From Chloroflexota bacterium (GTDB lineage Bacteria; Chloroflexota; Anaerolineae; Anaerolineales; Villigracilaceae), in NCBI GenBank assembly GCA_016191985.1, contig JACPVB010000146.1, positions 1 through 12,274 of the forward strand: a stretch of 12,274 nt of DNA, written 5' to 3'. The notes under the pieces were generated by a model. That model was not told where the DNA came from, did not search any database, and was given only the letters and a program-made list of their open reading frames with translations. The position numbers were made by a program, and so were the translations under genes. Shown here in pieces: positions 1 through 6,529 of this stretch; position 1 is the first letter of the stretch, and every line of letters starts with the position of its first letter.

Positions 1-63
1 GATTTATTGTCAGGTTAATTTGTTAATCTGCAAAATCTTGCGGTACCGCGTAAGGTGGGTAGC
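1..63. other. Short non-coding flank downstream of the amylase gene
   Basis: This stretch follows the amylase stop codon on the minus strand. It holds a perfect 10-base palindrome, GCGGTACCGC, at 40-49, with no loop and no following T-run. I see no gene and no convincing terminator. Confidence 0.5.
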
Positions 64-1659
64 TCATTTGATTTTCAAAAGATAAGTTTCATAGGGAAGT
101 AGTTCATCGAATGGTTTGTAATCGCTGAATTGCCCGTTTGTAATTTCCAATGGCTGGGCTTGCTCTGAGCCGAGGAGTAGAGATGGGGTGATAGTCCCGT
201 CGGGGAGTAAGCTTTCTTCCAGACTCAACGCGTAGTCCGTGATTGGCTCATCTCCCAAATTGACGACAATCAGAATGCTTTCATCGCCGCTGTTTCGTAG
301 GAGCGCAAACACGGCGGAGTTGCCTGTTTCAATCAAAACGGCGTCGCCTTTTAGCAACGCGGGGTGTTCCTTGCGAAGTTGAATGAGCGTGCGGTAGTGA
401 TTTAAGAGGGAGGCGGGGTCTTCGGTTTCTACGGCGACGTTTACGGTTTCAAAATCCGCATTGGGCGCGCGCCAGGGATTGCCTGTGGTGAAGCCCGCAT
501 CCTCGGCGTTTGTCCATTGCATGGGCACGCGGATATCTTCATCGGGCTTTTTGCCCGTCATGCCGATCTCTTCGCCGTAATAAATGAACGGTGTGCCGGG
601 GGAAGTGAGCAGTAACGTTGCCGCGGCTTTCGCCTTGCCTGTATTTCCATTAAAGACCGACATAACGCGGTTCTGGTCATGATTAGTGAGAAAGGTGGCG
701 TAGTTGAAATCGGGCATATCCTGAAAAGCAAATTTGAACGCGCTGGTCACACCGGAATTTGCGCCGCCGTTGACGCTGTTCACAAACCCGCTGGACATTT
801 CAAAGTTGAAGATGTGGTCGAGCTCATCGCCTGTGTAAAGGTTAACAACAGAAGAACCTGCGCCGAACACTTCTCCCACTGTGTACGCCTGTGGGTTCTG
901 GGTTTTGTAAGCAGTATAAAAATCTTTTAGCCATGTATGGGTGGCGGGGGTGTTTTCGAGTTTGCCGTTTTCTTCGATCAGGTGTTTGACCGCGTCGATG
1001 CGAAAGCCGTCCACGCCGATTTCGTTGAGCCAGAAATCTGTGACGTTGAGCACAGCGTCGGTGACGGCAGGGTTGGTGTAATTCAGGTCGGGCATGCAGC
1101 CCCAGAAAAAGCCGTAGTAATAACCATTCTGTCCCTGATGCCAGTTGCCCGCGCCAGGCTCGTTTGCCCAGACGTAAAAATCACGATACGGCGAATCCAG
1201 GTTTGCGTTCGCATCCTTAAACCATGGATGCTGGCTTGAGGTATGGTTGATGACCAGGTCAATGATGATGCGAATATCCCGCTTGTGCGCTTCGTTCAGG
1301 AGGTTTTTGAAATCATCCATTGAGCCATATTGCGGGTTGACGGCATAATAATTGAGAACATCGTACCCGTGATAAGAGGGCGAGGGATGAATGGGCATCA
1401 GCCAAAGGGCGTCCACGCCGAGCGATTCGAGGTAGTCCAATTTTTGGGTGATGCCGTTGAAGTCACCGATGCCGTCCCCGTCAGTGTCGTAAAAGGAGCG
1501 GACGAAAATTTCATAGAAGACCGCTTCGTTCCACCAGTTGGCTGATTCTGCTTCGGGCGCAGGAGTGGCCGTTTGGGCAGGAGCAACCGTCGGCGGGGTG
1601 GGAGCGCATGACGATAAGAAGGAAAAAAGCAGAAGTGTTGAAAGAATCCGTTTAAGCAT
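64..1659 (-). CDS. Lipoprotein alpha-amylase, glycoside hydrolase family 13
   Basis: Predicted to hydrolyse alpha-1,4 bonds of starch, glycogen or maltodextrin outside the membrane. The 531-residue protein starts with a lipoprotein signal peptide (lipobox LSSC, Cys18), then a Pro/Thr/Ala linker to about residue 40, then the GH13 barrel. All catalytic regions are visible: DLVINH (134-139), GFRIDAVKH with nucleophile Asp222, GEVF with acid/base Glu263, and NHDQ with Asp328. A Ca-binding-like DTDGDGIGD lies at 58-66. Region V reads MPDLN (189-193), which is known for the GH13 group intermediate between oligo-1,6-glucosidases and neopullulanases. Met at 1659 was chosen because it begins the signal peptide. 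An in-frame start at 1740 would add 27 residues encoded by the upstream palindrome, and no strong Shine-Dalgarno sequence supports either start. It lies last in the malEFG run, which fits supplying oligosaccharides to that importer. Exact specificity (alpha-amylase, neopullulanase or alpha-glucosidase) is not settled. Confidence 0.93.
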   Translation of the reverse strand: MLKRILSTLLLFSFLSSCAPTPPTVAPAQTATPAPEAESANWWNEAVFYEIFVRSFYDTDGDGIGDFNGITQKLDYLESLGVDALWLMPIHPSPSYHGYDVLNYYAVNPQYGSMDDFKNLLNEAHKRDIRIIIDLVINHTSSQHPWFKDANANLDSPYRDFYVWANEPGAGNWHQGQNGYYYGFFWGCMPDLNYTNPAVTDAVLNVTDFWLNEIGVDGFRIDAVKHLIEENGKLENTPATHTWLKDFYTAYKTQNPQAYTVGEVFGAGSSVVNLYTGDELDHIFNFEMSSGFVNSVNGGANSGVTSAFKFAFQDMPDFNYATFLTNHDQNRVMSVFNGNTGKAKAAATLLLTSPGTPFIYYGEEIGMTGKKPDEDIRVPMQWTNAEDAGFTTGNPWRAPNADFETVNVAVETEDPASLLNHYRTLIQLRKEHPALLKGDAVLIETGNSAVFALLRNSGDESILIVVNLGDEPITDYALSLEESLLPDGTITPSLLLGSEQAQPLEITNGQFSDYKPFDELLPYETYLLKIK

Positions 1660-1690
1660 GGTGATATCTGAGCGAAGAAATTCCCCTATA

Positions 1691-1755
1691 AAGTGACAGT
1701 CACCTTTGCGAAGCACCCCGTAGCGAAGCGGAGTGGGCAAAGGTGGCTGTCACTT
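1691..1755. repeat. REP-like extragenic palindrome between malG and the amylase gene
   Basis: The outer arms AAGTGACAGTCACCTTTGC (1691-1709) and GCAAAGGTGGCTGTCACTT (1737-1755) are complementary at 18 of 19 positions. An inner imperfect stem, CACCCCG/CGGAGTG, lies inside, and the motif GCGAAG occurs twice (1708-1713 and 1723-1728). It fills most of the 101-bp gap between malG and the amylase gene. No T-run follows on the minus strand, so it looks more like a REP-type element or an mRNA-processing/stabilising hairpin than a simple terminator. Other genomic copies cannot be seen from this window. Confidence 0.6.
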
Positions 1756-1760
1756 GTAAA

Positions 1761-2774
1761 TTAACCTTTGACGCTGCCTGTGGTGAGGCCGCCGACGATC
1801 TGTTTTTGCAGGCCAACGTACACCACTGCAACAGGCAGGGCAACGATGACTGCCATGGCCGCAAAACGGTTCCAGGGGACACTGTTGGCGTATTGGCCGG
1901 TCATGTTGTAGAGGGTCATGGCGAGGGTGTAGTCTTTGGGCTGGGAGAGGAACAGCCAGGTGGTGACGAATTCCTGCCAGTGACCGATAAATCCGAGGAA
2001 GAATGTGACGGCAAGCTGTGGCATGGCCAGCGGGATGACGATCTGCCAAAAGGTTTGGTTGGTGTCCGCGCCGTCAATGGCGGCGGCTTCTTCGAGTTCT
2101 TTTGGAATCGTATCGAGGTAGCCTTTCAGGTTCCAGACCGCGAAAGGCAGGGCGGTGGCTGTCATGGCGATGCCGACGCCCAGGAGGGAATCGCGCAAGT
2201 TGAAGACGAGTTTGCCTTTGGCTCCGCCTTCGCAGGTGGTGAAGGGCTGAATTGCAACCACCTCCTTTGTGCATTGCTTTACTTGAATCTGATTCAGAAG
2301 GAGGTAGAGCGGCGTACTTAATCCCACGGCTGGCATCAGCAGCGGAATGAATACCAGGATCATAAGCACTTCACGCATTTTGAACTTTAATCTGGAGAAG
2401 GCGTAGGCCGCTGTCACTGCGATGAGCAATGCCGCCAAACCGACACCTACCGAAAGTAGCACGCTGTTTTTCAAGAGTTCAATGAATGTGACGGGGTTCC
2501 CTGTCGGTTTATCCAGCACCTGCTTGTAGGCAACGAAGGATATTTCCTTTGGTATCAATTCCAATGAAGATGGGCGGGTTGTCTTGGAGCTAAAAGACAA
2601 GGTGACAATGTACATGATCGGAAACATGACGGAGGCGAGGATGGCCAGGCTGATAATTTGGAGTAGTAGCTGCCTCCACAATGGAAGGTTGCGCCCACTC
2701 GTTTGGCCGGATGTGTTCATGTTCAGGAAGCGAACAATTGGGTTTTTGCTGGTTGTTGATTTTGGGGCTTCCAT
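1761..2774 (-). CDS. malG: Maltodextrin-type ABC transporter permease, MalG family
   Basis: Inner-membrane permease that forms the channel with the MalF-type protein. Of 337 residues, the first 33 or so are polar and cytoplasmic. Hydrophobic segments follow at about 35-60, 103-125, 136-160, 196-215, 252-272 and 305-322. The EAA loop that contacts the ATPase is EEAAAIDGAD (228-237), continuing to IPLAMP. The C-terminus GGLTTGSVKG is typical of MalG. It is longer than E. coli MalG (296 aa), partly because of an inserted loop at about 165-192 carrying Cys168 and Cys181. It starts 3 nt after the malF stop, with GGAGG at 2783-2787 inside the malF 3' end, so translational coupling is likely. The sugar is inferred to be maltodextrin from the neighbouring amylase; the family also carries other oligosaccharides. 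Confidence 0.92.
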   Translation of the reverse strand: MEAPKSTTSKNPIVRFLNMNTSGQTSGRNLPLWRQLLLQIISLAILASVMFPIMYIVTLSFSSKTTRPSSLELIPKEISFVAYKQVLDKPTGNPVTFIELLKNSVLLSVGVGLAALLIAVTAAYAFSRLKFKMREVLMILVFIPLLMPAVGLSTPLYLLLNQIQVKQCTKEVVAIQPFTTCEGGAKGKLVFNLRDSLLGVGIAMTATALPFAVWNLKGYLDTIPKELEEAAAIDGADTNQTFWQIVIPLAMPQLAVTFFLGFIGHWQEFVTTWLFLSQPKDYTLAMTLYNMTGQYANSVPWNRFAAMAVIVALPVAVVYVGLQKQIVGGLTTGSVKG

Positions 2775-2777
2775 ATC

Positions 2778-3788
2778 TTATGCCTCCGAGTAATTTTGCG
2801 TGGCGCGGGTGATGCGGTTTGTGATCAGGAAGACGATCATTGCAACGCCGAAGATGATGACCGCAAACGCCGCGGCAACGCCATACCAGCGCAAATTACG
2901 GACAAGGTTATATGCAAATGTAACCAATAATTCAGTGGAGCGGGCCGGCCCGCCCCCGGTCATGAAGAAGACGAAGTTGAATAGATTGAACGATAGCGTG
3001 AAGCCGTATACGGCGGCCGGGATCATGGCTGGGCGCAGCAGTGGGACGGTGATGTTCCAGAACTGCTGTCCGCCGGTTGCGCCATCGATGGAGGCGGCTT
3101 CGTATAAGTCTCTGGGAATGCTTTGTAATGCGCCCGTCGCCACCACAGACATAAAAGGCCAGCCAAGCCAGAAGTTTGCGATCATCATGGCGTAATAGGC
3201 GAGGGTGAGCGGCGCTCCGGGCAGGAAGCCCGGGATGGGCGGTTTGACATCTTCAAACCAGCGAATGAAGATGGGTCCCGTATTCCCGAAATATGTGGAA
3301 ATATTTGCAAGCAGTTGGTTCATGGCCCCGTAGCGTTCATCGAAGATGTTTGTCCAGACTGTGGCTACCACGAGGGGAGGGACGACCACCGGGAGGATGT
3401 ACACAGCGCGGTAGATACGCTTCATCCAAAGGCCTTCTGTATTTAGAAGAGTGGCGATCAGTACACCGGCGGGGACGTGCAGCATGACGTTGCTCAGCGC
3501 CCACCAGAAGTTGAACTCCAGGACTCTAAAGAAGTTAAAGTTTTCGACCGGGAGCGCAGCCGTAAAAATATCGATATAATTTTTTAAACCAATGAATTCC
3601 AGTTCGGGAGATTTCAGTCCAAGCAGGAGATGTTTTGTGTCAAAATTTGTGAACGAAATGATGATTTGATAGATCAATGGATAAAAAGTGATTATCCCCA
3701 TGATCAGAAAAGCGGGCAATAGATAAAGATACGGTAGTGATATTTTTCGCCATTGGGCTTTTCGGCTGGAAGGTTTTGAAATTTCCAT
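2778..3788 (-). CDS. malF: Maltodextrin-type ABC transporter permease, MalF family
   Basis: Partner permease of the MalG-type protein. Of 336 residues, a first membrane segment lies at about 20-46, with further segments at about 95-116, 128-148, 195-220, 254-276 and 302-324. The EAA loop is YEAASIDGATGG (229-240), followed by FWNITVPLLRP. It lacks the long periplasmic P2 domain of enterobacterial MalF (514 aa), as is usual for the shorter UgpA/MsmF-like members. Start: AGGAG at 3797-3801 lies 8 nt before the ATG. It follows malE after a 186-bp gap holding a hairpin and a long inverted repeat, and it is read straight into malG. Substrate assignment is by context only. Confidence 0.92.
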   Translation of the reverse strand: MEISKPSSRKAQWRKISLPYLYLLPAFLIMGIITFYPLIYQIIISFTNFDTKHLLLGLKSPELEFIGLKNYIDIFTAALPVENFNFFRVLEFNFWWALSNVMLHVPAGVLIATLLNTEGLWMKRIYRAVYILPVVVPPLVVATVWTNIFDERYGAMNQLLANISTYFGNTGPIFIRWFEDVKPPIPGFLPGAPLTLAYYAMMIANFWLGWPFMSVVATGALQSIPRDLYEAASIDGATGGQQFWNITVPLLRPAMIPAAVYGFTLSFNLFNFVFFMTGGGPARSTELLVTFAYNLVRNLRWYGVAAAFAVIIFGVAMIVFLITNRITRATQNYSEA

Positions 3789-3796
3789 ACTTATTT

Positions 3797-3801
3797 CTCC
3801 T
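3797..3801 (-). promoter_or_regulatory. Ribosome binding site of malF
   Basis: AGGAG on the minus strand, 8 nt upstream of the malF ATG; it fixes the start at 3788. Confidence 0.8.
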
Positions 3802-3833
3802 GGCTTGAAAATACAACGTACAGAGTTATCGCG

Positions 3834-3896
3834 TAATTTACCAAACTGAAACCATGATTTTTACCCGCAATTTTCAACAAAAAGTTTGGTAATTTA
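3834..3896. repeat. Widely spaced inverted repeat upstream of malF
   Basis: TAATTTACCAAACT (3834-3847) and AGTTTGGTAATTTA (3883-3896) are inverted copies matching at 13 of 14 positions, separated by 35 AT-rich bases. Each arm holds TTACCAAA or its complement. They could be two half-sites for a dimeric or looping sugar regulator, or the stem of a long-loop leader hairpin. They lie 45-108 bp before the malF start, in the malE-malF gap. Confidence 0.5.
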
Positions 3897-3919
3897 TGCC
3901 ACAGTGATAATACTAAAGT

Positions 3920-3949
3920 GGGAGCGGACAAGTTCCCCTGTCCGCTCCC
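3920..3949 (-). terminator. Intercistronic hairpin after malE (attenuating terminator or mRNA stabiliser)
   Basis: GGGAGCGGACA (3920-3930) and TGTCCGCTCCC (3939-3949) form a perfect 11-bp GC-rich stem with an 8-nt loop. It begins 25 bp past the malE stop. On the minus strand the stem is followed by ACTTTAGTATTATC, only weakly T-rich, so partial termination or protection of the malE message is more likely than full termination. A hairpin here would give more binding protein than permease, as known for the malE-malF gap of enterobacteria. Confidence 0.7.
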
Positions 3950-3974
3950 GGATTGCAAGTTAGGTCAAAATACT

Positions 3975-5219
3975 TTACTTGGTTGCGCCTTCAAAGCCGG
4001 CCTTGACCCAGTCAGCGGCAGGAGTGCCGGCATCAAAGACCTGGTCGGTGCCGCAGAAGTTGCCCCAGTAATTGCCCATGGCTTCCACCTGCGGGCGGAA
4101 GTAGCCGGTGGCAAAGGCATCGAGCAAGCCCTGAATCAGCGGGTCGGTCACTTCGACGGTGGTGTTGGCAGGAACGTGACCAGCATCGTTCATCATGAGG
4201 GTTTGGGCATCAGTGTTGGTGAGGTAGAGAGCCACTTCGATGGCGGCTTCCGTGTTGGCGCTGTTCGGGTTGAAGTACCAGCCGTCGATACCGAGAAGCG
4301 GGTTGGAATCTCCACCAGGGCCAGCGGGGATCGGAGCCACAGCGAGCTTGTCGCCAAGAGCATTGCGGTAATCGCCCATTGCCCAGTTGCCATTGGTGAT
4401 GGCAGCAACGGTGCCTTCGGTGAAGGGAGCGAGACCATCGCTATCGTTGCGAGGCCAGCCGTTCGCCACAGAGACCTGATACAGATCGTTCAAGTAGGAT
4501 ACAGCTTCGGTAACCTTGGCCTGGTTGGCTTCGTCGGTGACGAAGTTGTAGTCGGCATCGAAGATCTGTCCGCCGAAGGAGCCGAAGAAGCCCCAGTGGT
4601 GGTAGCAGCCAAAGCTGAGAGCGACGGGTGTGCCGCCTTCCATCAAAGCCTTGAGATCATCAGTGGTGGCGGGGGCTTCGGGGAGAAGGTCGGTGTTGTA
4701 CCAGAAGACGACGGCTTTCAGGGATTCGGGAATACCATACAGTTTGCCATCGTACATCATGCCGCCCTGGGAGAGTTCGCTATAATCGCCGAGTTTGCCA
4801 GCGGTGAGTTCGGTGATGTCAGCGACGGTTCCAGCGCGAACCTGACCGCCGAGGTTGTCGTTCGGGGCGATGAACATATCAGGACCACCACCAGCGGCGA
4901 CATCGGTATCGTATTTGTTGAAGATGTCGTTGAAGGGGACCTGGAGAACATTGATCTTGTACTGGGGCATATCTACAGCGGCTTGTTCGAGCAGGCTTGC
5001 CAGGGCGGTCTCTTCGGCGGAGCCAGTACCGTAGGCGTGCCAGAAGGTTACTTCGATCACTTCAGCGGGAGCTTCGGTGGCAACGGGGGCTTCAGTGGCT
5101 TCAACCGGAGCTTCGGTGGACTCAACAATCGGGGCTTCAGTGGCCGCAGGGGCGCAGGCGCCAAGCGCGAGAGCCGCAATGATCAATGCGGTCAATAGGA
5201 CAAGCAAATTCTTTTTCAT
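3975..5219 (-). CDS. malE: Maltodextrin-type sugar-binding lipoprotein, MalE family (family 1 solute-binding protein)
   Basis: Captures the sugar outside the membrane and delivers it to MalFG. The 414-residue precursor has a signal peptide with lipobox LGAC (Cys22), then a flexible linker with TEAP repeats to about residue 53. The binding domain begins at VTFWHAYGTGSAEE (57-70). Family features include GGPDMFIAPND (111-121), YGIPESLKAVVFWYN (161-175), TNGNWAMGD (275-283) and AGHVPAN (346-352). Cys205 and Cys389 are the only mature-domain cysteines. Start: AAGGAG at 5230-5235 lies 10 nt before the ATG. The gene uses none of the codons TTA, CTA or TCA, which leaves a long open frame on the other strand and hints at codon bias for high expression. 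It follows the MalK-type ATPase gene and precedes malF. Maltodextrin is inferred from the nearby amylase. Confidence 0.93.
   Translation of the reverse strand: MKKNLLVLLTALIIAALALGACAPAATEAPIVESTEAPVEATEAPVATEAPAEVIEVTFWHAYGTGSAEETALASLLEQAAVDMPQYKINVLQVPFNDIFNKYDTDVAAGGGPDMFIAPNDNLGGQVRAGTVADITELTAGKLGDYSELSQGGMMYDGKLYGIPESLKAVVFWYNTDLLPEAPATTDDLKALMEGGTPVALSFGCYHHWGFFGSFGGQIFDADYNFVTDEANQAKVTEAVSYLNDLYQVSVANGWPRNDSDGLAPFTEGTVAAITNGNWAMGDYRNALGDKLAVAPIPAGPGGDSNPLLGIDGWYFNPNSANTEAAIEVALYLTNTDAQTLMMNDAGHVPANTTVEVTDPLIQGLLDAFATGYFRPQVEAMGNYWGNFCGTDQVFDAGTPAADWVKAGFEGATK
5068..5143 (-). repeat. Short tandem-like repeat coding for the MalE linker
   Basis: Four copies of GG(A/G)GCTTC(A/G)GTGG start at 5068, 5086, 5107 and 5131, with spacing growing 18, 21, 24 bp. 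They encode the TEAP-type units of the lipoprotein linker. Spacing stays in multiples of three, so copy-number change would keep the frame. Confidence 0.75.
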
Positions 5220-5229
5220 TCTCTTACTA

Positions 5230-5235
5230 CTCCTT
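5230..5235 (-). promoter_or_regulatory. Ribosome binding site of malE
   Basis: AAGGAG on the minus strand, 10 nt upstream of the malE ATG. Confidence 0.75.
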
Positions 5236-5284
5236 AGAAATTTTGGAAACAGATTTATCTTGGAAGTGGGTAATACAATTGGCG

Positions 5285-5313
5285 TTTATTGCAGACAGAC
5301 CACCTCCTTTCAA
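5285..5313 (-). promoter_or_regulatory. Candidate sigma-70-type promoter for malE
   Basis: TTGAAA (5308-5313 complement, 5 of 6 to TTGACA) and AATAAA (5285-5290 complement, 4 of 6 to TATAAT) are 17 bp apart. They lie in the 98-bp gap between the ATPase stop and malE and would give a leader of roughly 60 nt. The spacer contains AAAGGAGGTGG, which resembles a perfect Shine-Dalgarno sequence but has no start codon at a useful distance. Confidence 0.35.
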
Positions 5314-5317
5314 GAGG

Positions 5318-6418
5318 TTATCGAATTGCTTCTTCTGTGTTTCCGTCAAAGATATGGAACTTGTCCATATCGAAGATCACCTGGGTTGTATCGTTCACGC
5401 GGAGTTTGGAGCGCGGGTCCACACGGCCTACAAAGGTGTTTCTTCCGCTGACGAGGTAGATCAAAGTTTCGTTGCCCATCAATTCGGTTACATCCACCTT
5501 TGATGCAACTTTCTCCCCATTGATGTTTTGAGGGGCAAATTCAGGATCATGGATATTCTCCGGGCGAATGCCGAAGATCACGCTGCGTCCGTCCATGCTT
5601 TTGTAGGGCGCGGAGTGTGAATCTGGAATGCGAACCTGGAAGTCGCCTGTATCCACCACGATCTTGTCGCCGCTTTTTGTCAGTTTGGCGGGGAAGAAGT
5701 TCATGGCGGGTGAGCCAATGAAACCGGCTACGAACAGGTTGTTCGGTAAATCGTACAGATTCTGCGGAGTATCCAGTTGTTGTAGATTACCCTTGTTGAT
5801 CACGGCGATACGCGAGGCCATGGTCATGGCCTCGGTCTGGTCGTGGGTCACATAGATGAATGTGGTTTGCAGGCGCTGGTGCAGTTTGCTGATCTCGGCG
5901 CGCATCTGCACGCGCAGTTTTGCATCCAGGTTTGAAAGGGGTTCATCGAACAAAAAGACTTTCGGTTCACGCACAATGGCGCGTCCCACGGCCACACGCT
6001 GGCGCTGTCCGCCGGAGAGCTGGCGTGGTTTACGCTGGAGCAGGTCGGTAATTCCAAGAATTTCCGCAGCCTCATTCACGCGGCGCTTGATCTCCTCTTT
6101 TGGAGTCTTGCGGAGCTTGAGGCCAAAGGCCATGTTGTCATAAACAGAAAGATGGGGATACAACGCATAGGACTGAAAGACCATGGCAATATCGCGGTCT
6201 TTCGGGGCCACATCGTTTACAACGCGATCACCGATGACGATCTCTCCACCTGTGATCTCTTCCAATCCAGCCAGCAGGCGCAGAGCCGTTGTCTTTCCGC
6301 AGCCTGACGGACCGACCAGCACCAGGAACTCTTTATCTTGAACTGAAATATTGAGATTCTTGATGATCGTCAAGTCACCGAACTTCTTTACTACGTTATT
6401 GTATGTAACACTTGCCAT
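5318..6418 (-). CDS. malK: ABC transporter ATP-binding protein, MalK/UgpC/MsmX type
   Basis: Hydrolyses ATP at the inner face of the membrane to drive oligosaccharide import through MalFG. In the 366-residue form: Walker A GPSGCGKT (36-43), Q-loop Gln82, signature LSGGQRQRV (134-142), Walker B FLFDEP (155-160, Glu159) and switch His192. The C-terminal third, starting near GFIGSPAMNFF (233-243), is the MalK-type TOBE/regulatory domain, so length and layout are normal (about 370 aa). Met at 6418 was chosen because GGAGG at 6425-6429 lies 6 nt upstream. An in-frame ATG at 6463 would overlap the probable -10 box and add 15 residues unlike the family. Some family members serve several transporters at once, so it may also energise others. 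It begins the malK-malEFG-amylase run. Confidence 0.94.
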   Translation of the reverse strand: MASVTYNNVVKKFGDLTIIKNLNISVQDKEFLVLVGPSGCGKTTALRLLAGLEEITGGEIVIGDRVVNDVAPKDRDIAMVFQSYALYPHLSVYDNMAFGLKLRKTPKEEIKRRVNEAAEILGITDLLQRKPRQLSGGQRQRVAVGRAIVREPKVFLFDEPLSNLDAKLRVQMRAEISKLHQRLQTTFIYVTHDQTEAMTMASRIAVINKGNLQQLDTPQNLYDLPNNLFVAGFIGSPAMNFFPAKLTKSGDKIVVDTGDFQVRIPDSHSAPYKSMDGRSVIFGIRPENIHDPEFAPQNINGEKVASKVDVTELMGNETLIYLVSGRNTFVGRVDPRSKLRVNDTTQVIFDMDKFHIFDGNTEEAIR

Positions 6419-6424
6419 GGGAAT

Positions 6425-6429
6425 CCTCC
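6425..6429 (-). promoter_or_regulatory. Ribosome binding site that decides the malK start
   Basis: GGAGG on the minus strand, 6 nt before the ATG at 6418; it favours that start over the in-frame ATG at 6463. Confidence 0.8.
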
Positions 6430-6452
6430 AGTCGTTAGAATATGGTGACTTT

Positions 6453-6480
6453 ATTATAACCATAAGGCCAAAATTGACCT
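6453..6480 (-). promoter_or_regulatory. Probable promoter of the malK-led operon
   Basis: A perfect TATAAT (6453-6458 complement) lies 34 bp before the malK start. The -35 is weak: AGGTCA (6475-6480 complement) at 16 bp spacing matches 3 of 6. The weak -35 would fit a promoter needing an activator. An imperfect palindrome, GGCCAAAATTGACC (6466-6479), overlaps the spacer and -35 and could be an operator. Confidence 0.5.
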
Positions 6481-6494
6481 ATGATTTTTGAATA

Positions 6495-6523
6495 CGAGTT
6501 AGTTGTGTGGAAAAACTAATCCG
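6495..6523 (-). terminator. Weak candidate terminator after the oxidoreductase gene
   Basis: CGAGTTAGTT (6495-6504) and AACTAATCCG (6514-6523) form a 10-bp stem with one mismatch, counting a wobble, and a 9-nt loop. It begins 7 bp past the oxidoreductase stop. The stem is AT-rich and no clean T-run follows, so function is doubtful. Confidence 0.3.
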
Positions 6524-6529
6524 ACTGTT

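Noticed and set aside
40..49. Palindrome GCGGTACCGC after the amylase gene as a terminator
   Set aside because: It has no loop and no T-run on either strand, and a 10-base palindrome of this kind can arise by chance.
1660..1740. N-terminal extension of the amylase from an ATG at 1740
   Set aside because: The 27 added residues are encoded mostly by the palindrome at 1691-1755, and the lipoprotein signal peptide begins at the ATG at 1659.
1743..2321. 192-codon open frame on the plus strand opposite malG
   Set aside because: Composition is that of an antisense shadow, and malG carries clear family motifs on the other strand.
3918..5198. 426-codon open frame on the plus strand opposite malE
   Set aside because: It uses the same codon triplets as malE read backwards. 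It is open only because malE avoids TTA, CTA and TCA codons. malE is a clear family member with a signal peptide and ribosome binding site; the plus frame resembles no protein family I know.
6419..6463. Upstream ATG start for malK
   Set aside because: It would place the start codon over the TATAAT box and skip the good GGAGG site; the extra residues do not look like the family.
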